From Rhizomys pruinosus (Eukaryota; Chordata; Mammalia; Rodentia; Spalacidae), in contig VZQC01012261.1 of the NCBI GenBank assembly GCA_009823505.1, positions 2,194,279 to 2,258,278 on the forward strand: a stretch of 64,000 bases of DNA, written 5' to 3'. Shown here one piece after another: positions 50,822 through 59,924 of the stretch. Position 1 is the first letter of the stretch. Every line of letters begins with the position of its first letter. Made by a program: the position numbers and the translations under genes. Under the pieces are notes generated by a model that searched no databases, was not told where the DNA came from, and saw only the letters and a list, made by a program, of their open reading frames with translations.

Positions 50822-51055
50822 TCTCTCAACCTCAGCACACTGACATTTTAGGCCAGATAACTGTCTGTGGTGGAGGATGCTATATATATGTATATGGATG
50901 GATGTTTAGCAGACCCCATGCCTGGCCTTTACCCACTAGTGGCAAACCTACACCATCCCCTATTTGCAATAACTAAAACACTTCCAGACACTGCCAAATT
51001 TCCTGAAGGTAGGATGAATTGCAGGGTCCAAAAAACTCACCCCTTTGAGAACCTA
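50822..51055 (+). mobile_element. MER5A-like hAT (Charlie) DNA transposon remnant
   Basis: Diagnostic blocks in order: 'tctcaacctcagcacactg', 'acattttaggccagataact', 'gatgtttagcagaccc', 'ggcctttacccactag', 'cttccagacactgccaaat', and the end 'tttgagaacctac'. Older than the rodent SINEs around it; no coding capacity, as is usual for this non-autonomous family. Confidence 0.82.
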
Positions 51056-51123
51056 CACAAAACAGGGACAGCCAGTTGATGTTAACGTGTATGAGACATG
51101 CAAACAGACAAGAGTGTGTTAAA

Positions 51124-51147
51124 CCCAGAGCGTGGTGGCACATGCCT
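51124..51147 (+). mobile_element. B1 5'-end fragment next to an inverted B1
   Basis: 'gagcgtggtggcacatgcc' (first 25 or so bases of B1), then straight into the poly-T of a reverse B1. Confidence 0.6.
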
Positions 51148-51301
51148 TTTTTTTTTTTTGTCTTTTTGAGACAGGGTCTCCCTGTAGTCCCATCTGTCCC
51201 GGAACTCACTCTGTAGACCAGGCTGGCCTTTAACTCACAGAGATCCACCTGCCTCTTCCTCCCAGGTGCTAGGATTAAAGGCGTGCGCCACCTCGCCTAG
51301 C
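51148..51301 (-). mobile_element. B1 SINE
   Basis: 'gtctttttgagacagggtc' to 'gcgccacctcgcctagct'. Confidence 0.94.
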
Positions 51302-51427
51302 TCCACTTTTTTTTTAAGCTAGATACTGCTGTGGGGAGATGGGAGGTAAGGAATGGACAATTGCCGAGAGCTCATTGAAGCAGCATGCAGCAAAACAGGA
51401 GAAACAAGAAAGAACCTGCCTCAAAAA

Positions 51428-51725
51428 CAAAGTGGGGGCTGGCTGGGCATCATGTCTCACACCTTTAATCTCAGCACTGAGGGATACAGAGGCAAGCAGA
51501 TCTGTGAGTTCAAGACCAGCCTGGTATACTTGGTATATATCAGGTTCCAGCCAGGAGGGCAGCATAGTAAGACCATGTTCAAAAAGAAGGGTATTGGATC
51601 CTGGAACGGGAGTTATGGACGGTTGTTACCTGCCATGTGGATGCTGGGAATCAAACCCGGCTCCTCTGCAAGAACTGGCAGTGCTCTTAACTGCTGAGCC
51701 ATGTTCAAAAAGAAGGAGGTAGAAG
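51428..51725 (+). mobile_element. B1 SINE with tailless B2 fragment inserted
   Basis: B1 body 51434-51590. A 108-bp reverse B2 fragment (about 51591-51698) lies between exact 18-bp copies of 'ccatgttcaaaaagaagg' (51573-51590, 51699-51716). Confidence 0.85.
51591..51698 (-). mobile_element. B2-type fragment without tail
   Basis: Only the 5' half of a B2 in reverse, from 'ctggaacgggagttatggac' to 'gctcttaactgctgag'. No A-tail at its 3' end despite flanking 18-bp direct repeats. Confidence 0.85.
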
Positions 51726-52100
51726 GTGAAACTTACTCCCAAAAACTTGTTGGTTCTCTGACCTACACCAAGTACACTATGGTGCACAATGAGGCACAAA
51801 TGCACCCCACACACCCATAGCCACAAGAAAAGGAAAGGAGGGAGGGAGGGAAGGAACAAGGGAGCTAGAATGAGAATAATACACTATATAGGAATTAAAG
51901 AGGAGCAAGGCTCTTGTAGACATACCAACATCCCAAGTTTTCTATACACTTCATTATCTAAGGCCACTAACACTCCAACAGACTATCTACAGAAAGGTAC
52001 AAAGGATTAGGAAACAGAATTAAAAGATGCTAGAAATCAACTTCTCACTTTCATTGGTTTGAAGGAAAGTTGGTTTCTCTTTCAAGAAAAAGCTCAATCA
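51726..52100. other. No feature recognised
   Basis: About 375 bases, with a short GGGA run near 51840. Confidence 0.5.
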
Positions 52101-52330
52101 GAGGCTTGACGGGTAGCTCAGCAGTTAAGAGCACTGCCAGTTCTTGCAGAGGAGCCGAGTTTGATTCCCAGCATCCACATGGCAGCTAACAACCGTCCAT
52201 AACTCCAGTTCCAGGATCCAATACCCTGTTCTGTCCCCTGTGGGCACTGCATGACATGACATGGGTGTACTTACATACATGCAGGCATAACACTCATATA
52301 CATAAAATAAAAATAAATTAAAAAAAAAAC
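52101..52330 (+). mobile_element. B2-type SINE (O)
   Basis: 'gacgggtagctcagcagtt' to 'acataaaataaaaata'. 'catgacatgacatggg' shows a small slip. Confidence 0.9.
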
Positions 52331-52397
52331 ACTCAAAAAATGGAGAATTGCCAACTTTAAAAAAAAAATTTAAAAAAAAAAAGAAAAGAAATTATTC

Positions 52398-52513
52398 AGC
52401 TGTGTATGATGGCACATGCCTTTAATCCCAGCATTAAGGAGGCAGATCTCTGTGAGATCAAGGCCAGTCTGGTCAACATCTTTCTTGAGTTATTCGCCAG
52501 CTGGCGAAACCCT

Positions 52514-52544
<31 letters not shown>

Positions 52545-52545
52545 C
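52398..52545 (+). mobile_element. B1 SINE, one arm of an inverted pair
   Basis: 'agctgtgtatgatggcacat', an atypical centre, then A-tail of over 25. Confidence 0.85.
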
Positions 52546-52547
52546 TG

Positions 52548-52665
52548 TGTGGTCTTTTTGAGACAGGGTCTCCCTGTTGTAGCCCCAGCTGGCCTAGAAC
52601 TCAGAGACTGCCTGACTCTGCCTCCCGAGTACTGAGATTAAAGGCATACACCATTGTGCCCAGCC
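52548..52665 (-). mobile_element. B1 SINE, other arm of an inverted pair
   Basis: 'ggtctttttgagacagggtc' to 'ccattgtgcccagcc', directly after the A-tail of the forward copy. Confidence 0.9.
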
Positions 52666-52684
52666 AAAAAAATTTTAACTTTAA

Positions 52685-52762
52685 AAAAGGAAAAGGATGG
52701 AAGGAAGGGAGGGAAGAATAGAGGGAGGGAGGGAGGGAAGGAGAGAGGGAGGGAGGGAGGTT
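52685..52762 (+). repeat. (GGAA)/(GGGA)n purine tract
   Basis: Irregular GGAA and GGGA units. Confidence 0.93.
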
Positions 52763-52987
52763 GGTTAAGCCCTCAAATCTACAGCAACAAGGTGGTCCAG
52801 ATTGCTTCCCACACAAGAGTAGTGAGTCAAATGACAGTATGAATGAAAACGAACTACCACTTGAAGGTGGGAGCCAGGAGTGATGGAACAATACAAAGTA
52901 CTAGGCAGAGTTGACTCACCTTTCCCTTTGGAGCAACAAACCCCCTTGAGGTGCCCCATTTCCAAAATCTTATTCCTCTTCAAAAGT
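52763..52987. other. No feature recognised
   Basis: About 225 bases unassigned. Confidence 0.5.
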
Positions 52988-53140
52988 CCAGCCCGAGTGT
53001 GTTGACACACGCCTTTAACCCTAACACCGGGAGGCAGGGGCAGTTGGATCTCTGTGAATTCAAGGCCAGCCTGGTCAACATAGTGATTTCCAGGCCACGT
53101 AGGGCTACAGGAAGACCCTGTCTCAAAAAAACCAAAAAAA
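52988..53140 (+). mobile_element. B1 SINE
   Basis: 'agcccgagtgtgttgacac' to 'cctgtctcaaaaaaacc'. Confidence 0.92.
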
Positions 53141-53250
53141 TAATAAAATGTCCATTTTATCAAAACTTGTATACAGATTTAATGCAATCCCAATCAAAAT
53201 CCCCAAGAGCTTCTTCACAGGTTTGGACAAAAAAAAAAAAAAAAAAAAGT
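53141..53250 (+). mobile_element. Short L1 ORF2 fragment
   Basis: 'gtatacagatttaatgcaat' and 'cccaatcaaaatccc' are the ORF2 'YRFNAIPI' region in decayed form. Confidence 0.75.
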
Positions 53251-53520
53251 GGAAAAAAAAAAAACCACATAGACAAAAAAACAAAAATCTTAGCTCTTAA
53301 GTAAGAGGCAGAAAGGGGGCAAATAAACTACTGGAACTAAAGTATGTGCTATAAGAAACTTCCCCCTCAGTAAGCATACAATTGTTACACTCCAAGAAAT
53401 GCAAACTCAAGACAAGTTTGGCATACCAAATTGACAAAAGAAAAAGTATAATAAAGTCCAATGGTGTATAGCCCACTACCGGCCAGTACCATTCAATTAT
53501 GGTATATACTTTAGTAATTT
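53251..53520. other. No feature recognised
   Basis: A-rich, perhaps more decayed L1. Confidence 0.4.
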
Positions 53521-53676
53521 GGGGGGGGGGGTCTTTTGGGGACAGGGTCTCCCTGTAGCTCCAGTTGGCCTGGAATGAACTCACTATGTAGACAAGGTTG
53601 GCTTTGAGCTCACAGAGATCTGCCTGTCTCTGCCTCCCAAGTGCTGAGATTAAAGATGTGCACCCTCATACCTGAC
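53521..53676 (-). mobile_element. B1 SINE
   Basis: G-run then 'gtcttttggggacagggtc' to 'caccctcatacctgac'. Confidence 0.92.
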
Positions 53677-53784
53677 ATAAAATACTCATTTCTTAATTAT
53701 GTTTACCTCTATATGGCAGCATGAAAAAAACTTTATAGCATTAAGGAAAAAAGGTTTTAAGTACAAAAGTATAATACTCTTTCT

Positions 53785-53994
53785 TGAGACAGGGTCCCCC
53801 TTTAATCCCAGCTGGCCTAGTGCAAGCTATGTAGACCAGGCTGGCCTTAAACTCACAGAGATCTGCCTGCATCTGCCTCCCGAGTGCTGGGATTAAAAAC
53901 ATGTGCCACCACACCTGACTTAAAGACATGTGAGTGCTGGGACTCAAACGCAAGAGCAGTCAGTGCTCTTAACCACTAAGCCATCTCTCCAGCC
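53785..53994 (-). mobile_element. Composite SINE (B2 head + B1 body), copy f
   Basis: On the minus strand: B2 head 'ggctggagagatggcttag', shortened, to 'cacatgtcttta', then B1 from 'agtcaggtgtggtggcac'. The 12-bp flanks 'aatactctttct' (53773-53784) and 'aatactttttct' (53995-54006) enclose the whole unit. Confidence 0.88.
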
Positions 53995-54164
53995 AATACT
54001 TTTTCTATAAATATTTTAAGTAAATACTATGAAATCTGTTAAGAACAGGTTACTTTTCCTAAGGAACAGGAACTATAATTTTTATTTTCAGCTTTCTATA
54101 CCAATCAAAGGTTATTTACATATACAACTTTTTAAATGAAAATATACAATTTTTTTTCATTGCA

Positions 54165-54335
54165 TTATTTATTATGTGTGCACACTAGTACACACATGCC
54201 CCTGCTGATGTCAGATGACAACTTTCTGGAGTCACATTTCTCCTTCTTCTACATGAATCCATGAGTTCAAACTGAGGTTGCTTGCTTGCCAAGCTTGGGG
54301 GCAAATGCCCTTACCCACCATCACCAGCACCCCAA
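54165..54335 (-). mobile_element. B3-like SINE (gatgtcagatgacaac type)
   Basis: 'gctgatgtcagatgacaac', 'ccttcttctacatgaatcc', and 'cttacccaccatcacc' in the place of the head. Confidence 0.75.
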
Positions 54336-55302
54336 AAATATATAATTCTTTAAGTACTCAATTTCCACAACTACCCTCCCTCAGCATCAACCTCTACCTT
54401 CACCTGTCTCATATCTGAAGGCTGCCTAGAAGTATCTCAGCTTTAAGGGATGTGCTTCAGGATATGGTGGTTTCCTTTAAAATCTCTTACGTTTTTCCAA
54501 ATACAATGGAAGAAGAGAGGAGAAAACCTTCCACTACCAGCACCTACAACTCTTCCCTTTCAGGTCCCTAATCATTCTCTCCAAGTAAGTGTTATCATGG
54601 TTCTAACACCTCAGCAGCAGCAGCAGCAGTCTCTAGCCTGAGCTGATTCACTCTCCCACATGAGCAGCAACGTCAACTGTCAAAGAAGAGGGAGGAAGGC
54701 CTACTCCTTCCTTTGGCAGCACAGATGCTACTCTGCTCAGCTCCACTTTGGTGTGGGTCAGCAGGCACTTACTTCTCCAGGTAAGATGTCTCAGTTCTGT
54801 CTATTGGATTCCTAGAATGGGATGCACATGCAAGATGGCGGCACATGAAAATGACCTTTGCTCATTTTCAATGAATCGTTTCACAGCATCCTCTGTCAAA
54901 AGGGCAGCAGAGCAGAAGCGTACTTATACCAGAAGATGCCTCCATTTTCCTGCTTTGCTCAGTCTTGCCTTTTTCGATTAAAAAAAAAAAAATCACAGTA
55001 ACTATTATGTCTTTAAATATCTCAGACTAGTTTTGGTTTTAAAACACTAAATTTTATCCACTTGAGTTTTATAATCTAATCGTTGATTTTCTCACTTTGC
55101 AGTTTATCCCAGTAAAACAGTAATTTTCCAATGTTGCAATTTTTTTTAACTTTGAGCTAATTATGAGAAAGGATTATAAAGTACTTTTCAAATACTGAAA
55201 TGATTAAAATCTGTTAGGTTAATAAAAGATTACTGTGAGGGGGGTGACTCTCTAAGGTATCCAAATTGCACATCACTTGGCGGCTTTTCAGTAAACTTAA
55301 AC
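54336..55302. other. About 970 bases free of recognised repeats
   Basis: Longest repeat-free stretch left of the CpG island. It has a (CAG)6 run at 54612-54629, a strong splice-donor-like 'ctccag/gtaagat' at 54780/54781 and a YY1-like site at 54832-54842. A 77-codon plus frame (54748-54981) is unrecognised. Confidence 0.5.
54832..54842 (+). promoter_or_regulatory. YY1-like site
   Basis: AAGATGGCGGC fits the YY1 core AAnATGGCGGC exactly. It stands alone in non-CpG sequence; function unknown. Confidence 0.45.
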
Positions 55303-55441
55303 AGCAAAGCAAGGTGGCTCACACCTAAAATCCAAGCACGTGGGAGCCTGAGGCAAGAGAACTGCTGAATTCCTGGGCAGCCTAGATTAGTGAACTACAG
55401 GATCACGCTGGGCTACAGAGTTTCACTATCTCAAAAAACAA
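55303..55441 (+). mobile_element. Old B1-like SINE
   Basis: 'gcaaggtggctcacacctaa', 'gtgggagcctgaggcaag', 'tttcactatctcaaaa'. Confidence 0.7.
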
Positions 55442-55920
55442 AATAAGGCTAACAAATACATTCTTGGGAAAATTTTATTTTAAACTTAATTAATTTCAGG
55501 AGTTTTTGACATTGCTAAGCAAGAATACACAAAGCAAATAAAATGCCTACTGTCAATGTCAATGACTTATGTAGCAAACTGAGTTTAAGATTAAAATAAT
55601 TCACTCATGCACACTTTATTTTATAACAAAACAAGTACAACATTAGTGCTTCCAAATTACTCTGGCTTATAAGTTTCAATATTACTTCTTACAAGAATAA
55701 ATAAATGACATGTCAAATAGTGTTAACTAATGAGCAAGCAGCTCCAGGAGACAGACTTGCAAGAGGTTATCTTCTGATAGTAGATAGACTGAATCCTAGG
55801 CAGAAATTATTAAAGCCAGATTCTAAAACAGACGGCTAACTTCAAAGCTCTATTTCCATGGTTGAATGAGTGAAATACAAGAACAAGATGGAGACTACTA
55901 TGCTCCATTTGTTTTGTTGT
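55442..55920. other. No feature recognised
   Basis: About 480 bases of AT-rich sequence. Confidence 0.5.
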
Positions 55921-55927
55921 TTTGGGT

Positions 55928-56090
55928 TTTTTTTTTTTTTTTTTTTTGTCTTTTTGAGACAGGGTCTCCCTGTAGCTCTGGCTGTCCAGGAACTCACTCT
56001 GTAGACCAGGCTGGCCTCAGACTCACAGAGATCCGCGTGCCTCTGCCTCCCAAGTGCTAGGGTTAAAGGTGTGCGCCACCACGCCCGGCA
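55928..56090 (-). mobile_element. B1 SINE
   Basis: Poly-T to 'gcgccaccacgcccggc'. Directly abuts a reverse B2 with no spacer. Confidence 0.95.
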
Positions 56091-56319
56091 TTTATTTATT
56101 TCTGTATGTGTATCAATGTACTGTCTGCATGCAAGTTTGTGCACCTGTGTCGTGCAATGCCGCGGAGGTCAGAAGAGGGTGTCGGATTCCCCTGGAACTG
56201 GAGTTCTCCTGGAATTGGAGTTTCAGACGGTTCTCGGCCGCCATGTGGGTGCTGGGGATTGAACCCGGGTCCTCTGTAAGAGCGGTCGGCACTCTTAACC
56301 GCTAAGCCATCTCTCCAGC
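56091..56319 (-). mobile_element. B2-type SINE (D)
   Basis: 'atttatttatttctgtatg' to 'gccatctctccagccc'. Packed between two reverse B1 copies. Confidence 0.96.
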
Positions 56320-56468
56320 CCTTTTTTTGGCCTTTTTAAGACAGGGTCCCCCTGTGGCCCCAGCCAGCCTCGAACTATGTACACAAGGCTGGCCTTGAAC
56401 TCACAGAGATCCACCTGCCTCTGCCTCCTGAGTGCTGGGATTAAAGGCATGTGCCACCACACCCAGCT
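56320..56468 (-). mobile_element. B1 SINE
   Basis: 'ggcctttttaagacagggtc' to 'gtgccaccacacccagct'. Older than the B1 at 55.9 kb. Confidence 0.92.
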
Positions 56469-56950
56469 AACAATTATTTTAATTATAGGTAAATCCTAAG
56501 TAAAACACAAACCACCAGGAAGTGTCTAAGCTTCCAGAAGCTCTAAGAACTGCTTATTCCACCACAAGAATATGAATGTGACCTTGTATCAATCAGGTAA
56601 ATTATAATCTGAACCTTGTTTCCCATAAATAAGATAACTGCAGACTACAAAGGACACATAAATTTATTGTTTTATAGTGTAATATATAGTATGTGTCACT
56701 TAATAACCTATAAACCAAATCAGAGTGAGCTCTCTTATTAATGCTAAGCAAACACAATCAAAGAAAAGGTACCATGGTGGGAACCAAAGGACAATCTTTA
56801 AATTTGCCAAGGAGAATAAGAAGAAAAAAAAAATCACAGCATCCCAAATAATTTCCTTCCTCACAAAATTCAGGGATATCTCACCACTTCTCTCCTCCCC
56901 AGAGCAAGGCCTGTCTAATACAAGATATCACTGTATTTTACGCTTACCAA
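56469..56950. other. No feature recognised
   Basis: About 480 bases of AT-rich sequence. Confidence 0.5.
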
Positions 56951-56956
56951 ATTCTG

Positions 56957-57097
56957 GCCAGGCATGGTAGTGCACGCCTTTACTCCCAGCATTCAGGAGG
57001 TAGAGGAAGAAGGATCTCTGCTAGTTCAAGGCCAGCCTGGTCTATATAGCCAATTCCAGGCCAGCTGGGGCTACAGGGAGACCCTGTCTCAAAAAGA
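56957..57097 (+). mobile_element. B1 SINE
   Basis: 'ggccaggcatggtagtgcac' to 'cctgtctcaaaaagac'. Confidence 0.93.
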
Positions 57098-57143
57098 CAC
57101 ACACACACACACACACATACACACACACACACACACACACATA
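57098..57143 (+). repeat. (CA)n microsatellite
   Basis: About 22 CA units grown from the B1 end. Confidence 0.97.
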
Positions 57144-57422
57144 TCACTTTGTTAAACAAAGCTACAGAACAATTTCAGGATAAACTTAAAAATTAAAATG
57201 AGTTATCATCAAACAGCTGTCTAGAACCCTGGTACAAATAACCTTAGTACCAACCATCTTACAGTGAGAACCACTAACATCATATGATCTCCTCTAATTC
57301 TTAGGAGAAGGGGAAGGAAGGGACCATAACCAGAAAAATAAAGGTGGCTGAGAACAGTAACAAAAGCTACCATAAAAGCAAAGTTCATGGCAAATCAACC
57401 AAGAAAACAAAGTTCTTAATTT

Positions 57423-57661
57423 TTCTTTTTTTTTTTTCTTTTTTCATTTTGAGACAGGGTCTCCCTGCAGCCCCAGCTGGCCTGGAACTCAACTCTGTAG
57501 ACCAGGCTGGCCTTGAACGCACAGAGATCCACCTGCCTCTGCCTCCTGAGTGCTAGGCTTAAAGGTGGTTCTTAGCTGCCATGTGGGTGCTGGGAATCGA
57601 ACCTGGGTCCTCTGCAAGAGCGGTCGGCACTCCTAAGTGCTGAACCATCTCTCCAAGCCCC
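57423..57661 (-). mobile_element. Composite SINE (B2 head + B1 body), copy g
   Basis: On the minus strand: B2 head to 'cagctaagaaccaccttta', then B1 sequence 'agcctagcactcaggagg' to its A-tail; the first B1 bases are deleted. Exact 15-bp duplications 'caaagttcttaattt' (57408-57422 and 57662-57676) enclose head and body together. Confidence 0.92.
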
Positions 57662-57676
57662 CAAAGTTCTTAATTT

Positions 57677-57836
57677 AAAAGACACTTCAAGATAACAGGA
57701 AAACATCAGAGAAAGGAAAAGTTACTTTGTTAGTGAAGTTTGAAACAAGTCTTTCCTATATATATTTGTAAATTTACATTATATGCAAATATTACTTCAA
57801 AGAAATAATGTTTTTACTTAAGATGTATTTTGATGA
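57677..57836. other. No feature recognised
   Basis: Short AT-rich stretch. Confidence 0.5.
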
Positions 57837-57910
57837 GCCCCATGGGTGTGGTGGTTTAATCCCAGCACACAGGGCCAGGAGGATTGGCAGTTGAGGCTAG
57901 TCTCTAAGAA
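57837..57910 (+). mobile_element. Old B1-like fragment
   Basis: 'gggtgtggtggtttaatccc' and 'gttgaggctagtctctaag'. Confidence 0.6.
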
Positions 57911-58160
57911 AAATGAAAGGTGTTCTATATTTAAATTTTGCAAATAAGTTAATGGCATTAATCTTAACATGTGCCGTGTAACTTTTACCTCCAAACTCAC
58001 TGCTGTAAATTCACTATCCCTATGGGTTGCAAGATTAACTGTTCCACAAACAGACCTACATATGCAAGTACTCATTTTATTGTCCCTAAAAATAACAACA
58101 TCTGACATGCATAGTGCATAAGTAAGAGATGGCCTTTGAAACCCATATTTGTGTTACTTT
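57911..58160. other. No feature recognised
   Basis: About 250 AT-rich bases. Continues left of the candidate second exon. Confidence 0.5.
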
Positions 58161-58383
58161 ACTTGACTTCTACAAGAGTTTTAACATAGAAAATACCCTC
58201 TGTAGGAACTTTCATCCAGATGTACTCAGAACAATGATTATATTGCCAATCAAGCTTAGCTTTAACTAATTGTGATCTACAGCTTGCCTGCTTCACATAC
58301 ACTTGAGTTTTTAAAGCTTGTAAGGAAGACATAGAGGGATTCTCCAACTCTCCCAAGACCCCAGACCGACCTTCAAAATTAAA
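58161..58383 (-). CDS. Candidate second exon of an unidentified minus-strand gene
   Basis: Minus-strand open frame of about 74 codons ending at a stop at 58161-58163, with non-repetitive, protein-like composition (for example LDWQYNHCSEYIWMK and SSLQALKTQVYVKQ). An AG acceptor-like site ('aattttgaag', near 58370) and a donor-like 'aa/gtaaag' (near 58163) bound it, and it is in phase with the proposed first exon at 58731-58797. I do not recognise the protein. The frame also runs upstream into a B1, so the open frame may be chance. Confidence 0.25.
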
Positions 58384-58393
58384 GACTATATGT

Positions 58394-58551
58394 AGCCGGG
58401 CGTGGTGGCGCACGCCTTTAATCCTAGCACTCGGGAGGCAGAGGCAGGCGGATCTTTGTGAGTTCAAGGCCAGCCTGGTCTACAGAGTGAGTTCCAGGAC
58501 AGCTGGGACTACAGGGAGACCCTGTCTCAAAAAGACCAAAAAAAAAAAAGA
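58394..58551 (+). mobile_element. B1 SINE
   Basis: Young consensus copy. 'aaagactatatg' on both sides. Confidence 0.96.
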
Positions 58552-58730
58552 CTATATGCAAGGCATTAACAAATATGTAATAGAGGGACCAGTGATCTGA
58601 GCCAGCACCGCCACCCAGCATTCTTTGAAATAAAAAAGGGATTAACCCTTAGTTGGGTAACTGAGCTTGCTTGGTTAAGACTAGTTTGGAGCTGGTGGGG
58701 AACTGTCTTTCAAATCCCTCCCAAGCTCAC

Positions 58731-58797
58731 ACGTTCCGCGGGAAGACACGTCGGTAATTCTGGAGACCAGGTACTCAATTTCGGGGTTCAGATCCAT
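58731..58797 (-). CDS. Candidate first coding exon, unidentified minus-strand gene
   Basis: At the edge of the CpG island the minus strand has an ATG in good context ('aagggatgga'), 22 codons (MDLNPEIEYLVSRITD...) and then GT at 'acgt/gtgagc' (58730/58731), a good donor match. The frame stays open past the donor to a stop at 58681. It also extends 25 codons upstream without ATG. Position, Kozak fit and donor support a real exon, but I cannot match the peptide to any protein, and plus-strand transcription from the island is equally possible. Confidence 0.35.
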
Positions 58798-58884
58798 CCC
58801 TTCCAACACCTGTCGGCTGCTAACAGTAGTGTGTAACGTACGTACCACACACCCTAGAGCGTCAGCACCGGCCACCGAGGCTCT

Positions 58885-58891
58885 CTTCCGG
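58885..58891 (-). promoter_or_regulatory. ETS-type site
   Basis: Minus-strand CCGGAAG (plus CTTCCGG), the core bound by ETS factors such as GABPA. Lies about 90 bases upstream of the candidate ATG. Confidence 0.4.
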
Positions 58892-59624
58892 AGCGCAAAC
58901 TTTCAAAGTGTCAATGAGATAACGGTGCAGACAGTCGAAGTCGCCACCATCGCACACCAAGTGCACCGCCTTCGGCAAATCCAGAACCCCCGTCGGTCGC
59001 GCGGGGAGTCACTTGGCGCCAGCTCTGGGCTCTTCCTCAAGTAGGTCCCCGGGCTCCCCCGGGCACAGGCGAAGAGGCGCGGTGAGCGCGCTCTCCCTCC
59101 AACGACTGGCACCGTGCGGCGTTAAAAATGTCACTGTACTGGCGGGGCCGCGGCGGGAGCCAGGGAAGCTGGGCGCGGGCAGGCGCCGAGGGGGCGAGGC
59201 GGGCGGCGGGGCCGGAAGGGGGAGGCCGCCCCGGACGGCTCCTCAACAGCGCAGCGGACGCCCGCCCGGGAAAGTGGCCGGCGCGGGGGAGGGGCGCGAG
59301 CCGCGGACCCCGGCGCGAAGGTCACCGCCGCAGGGCCCGAGCGGCGGCAAGTTTGAGCTGCCAAGGCAGCGGCGTGGAGGGGACTCGGCCTCCCCGCCCC
59401 CGGCTCTGCTGCCCGCGCGCTGCAGCACCGCGCGCCGCGACTCCACTGGGCTCGGCTGGGCGGGCGGCGGCTCAGCTCCGCCACACGCGCGCGCACACCG
59501 CGCTGGAAAATGGAGAGTGGCGAGTGAGGGGAGACAGCAGAGACGCTCCCTTTCCGTTAATTGAATTGTTTCGTACCTCCGGGCGCCCGCGTCGATCCTC
59601 CGCGCACTCCGCTGCTCTCCGGGA

Positions 59625-59650
59625 TCCGCCGCCGCCGTCGCCGCCGCCGC
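59625..59650 (+). repeat. (GCC)n tract
   Basis: Eight or nine GCC units with one GTC. Such tracts are typical of 5' UTRs in CpG islands. Confidence 0.85.
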
Positions 59651-59652
59651 AT

Positions 59653-59657
59653 CCAAT
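59653..59657 (+). promoter_or_regulatory. CCAAT box
   Basis: 'atccaatcgc', NF-Y type core. Confidence 0.45.
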
Positions 59658-59718
59658 CGCCTCCTCCCCCCCCTCCCCTTCCGCAGCCAGCCCCGGCGTT
59701 CCTCCTCCTCTTCGCTTC

Positions 59719-59727
59719 AAAATGGCG
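59719..59727 (+). promoter_or_regulatory. YY1-like site
   Basis: 'aaaatggcg' followed by 'cc', close to the YY1 core. Such sites usually lie just downstream of TATA-less start sites, which would favour a plus-strand start slightly upstream. Confidence 0.5.
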
Positions 59728-59750
59728 CCAAGCGCTCCTCGGCGGCTGCT

Positions 59751-59755
59751 CCAAT
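59751..59755 (+). promoter_or_regulatory. CCAAT box
   Basis: 'gctccaatcgaac', 98 bases from the first. Confidence 0.45.
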
Positions 59756-59866
59756 CGAACCGCGGCGGACAGCACCAGGGGGGCAGGCAGAGGACCGCGT
59801 GGGTGCGCAGCGCCCTCTGCCGGCCAGATGGGGCCCGTGCGCGCTGCTTAGCCCGCCCTCCGGGCT

Positions 59867-59924
59867 CCGCCCCGCCCCCGTCCGCGCGCGCGCGCACGCT
59901 CCGCCCTGCCCCGCCCCGCCCCGC
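59867..59924 (-). promoter_or_regulatory. Cluster of GC boxes (Sp1 type)
   Basis: 'ccgccccgcccccg' at 59867-59880 and 'ccccgccccgccccgc' at 59909-59924, GGGCGG on the minus strand. An NRF1-like 'gcgcgtgcgcgc' follows at about 59929. Confidence 0.6.

Noticed and set aside
848..56305. Many frames of 60-110 codons with MYECTVCMQVCAP- or MYCLHA-like text
   Set aside because: These are translations of reverse-strand B2-type SINEs and recur at each copy; not proteins.
55928..56468. B1-B2-B1 trimer as a mobile unit
   Set aside because: The three reverse copies touch, but no target duplication encloses them and their ages differ; chance stacking is enough.
58860..59012. A second minus-strand frame with protein-like text (HLVCDGGDFDCLHRYL) inside the island
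   Set aside because: No ATG in frame, stop on both sides within 50 codons, and in a different frame from the candidate exon. Could be 5' UTR.
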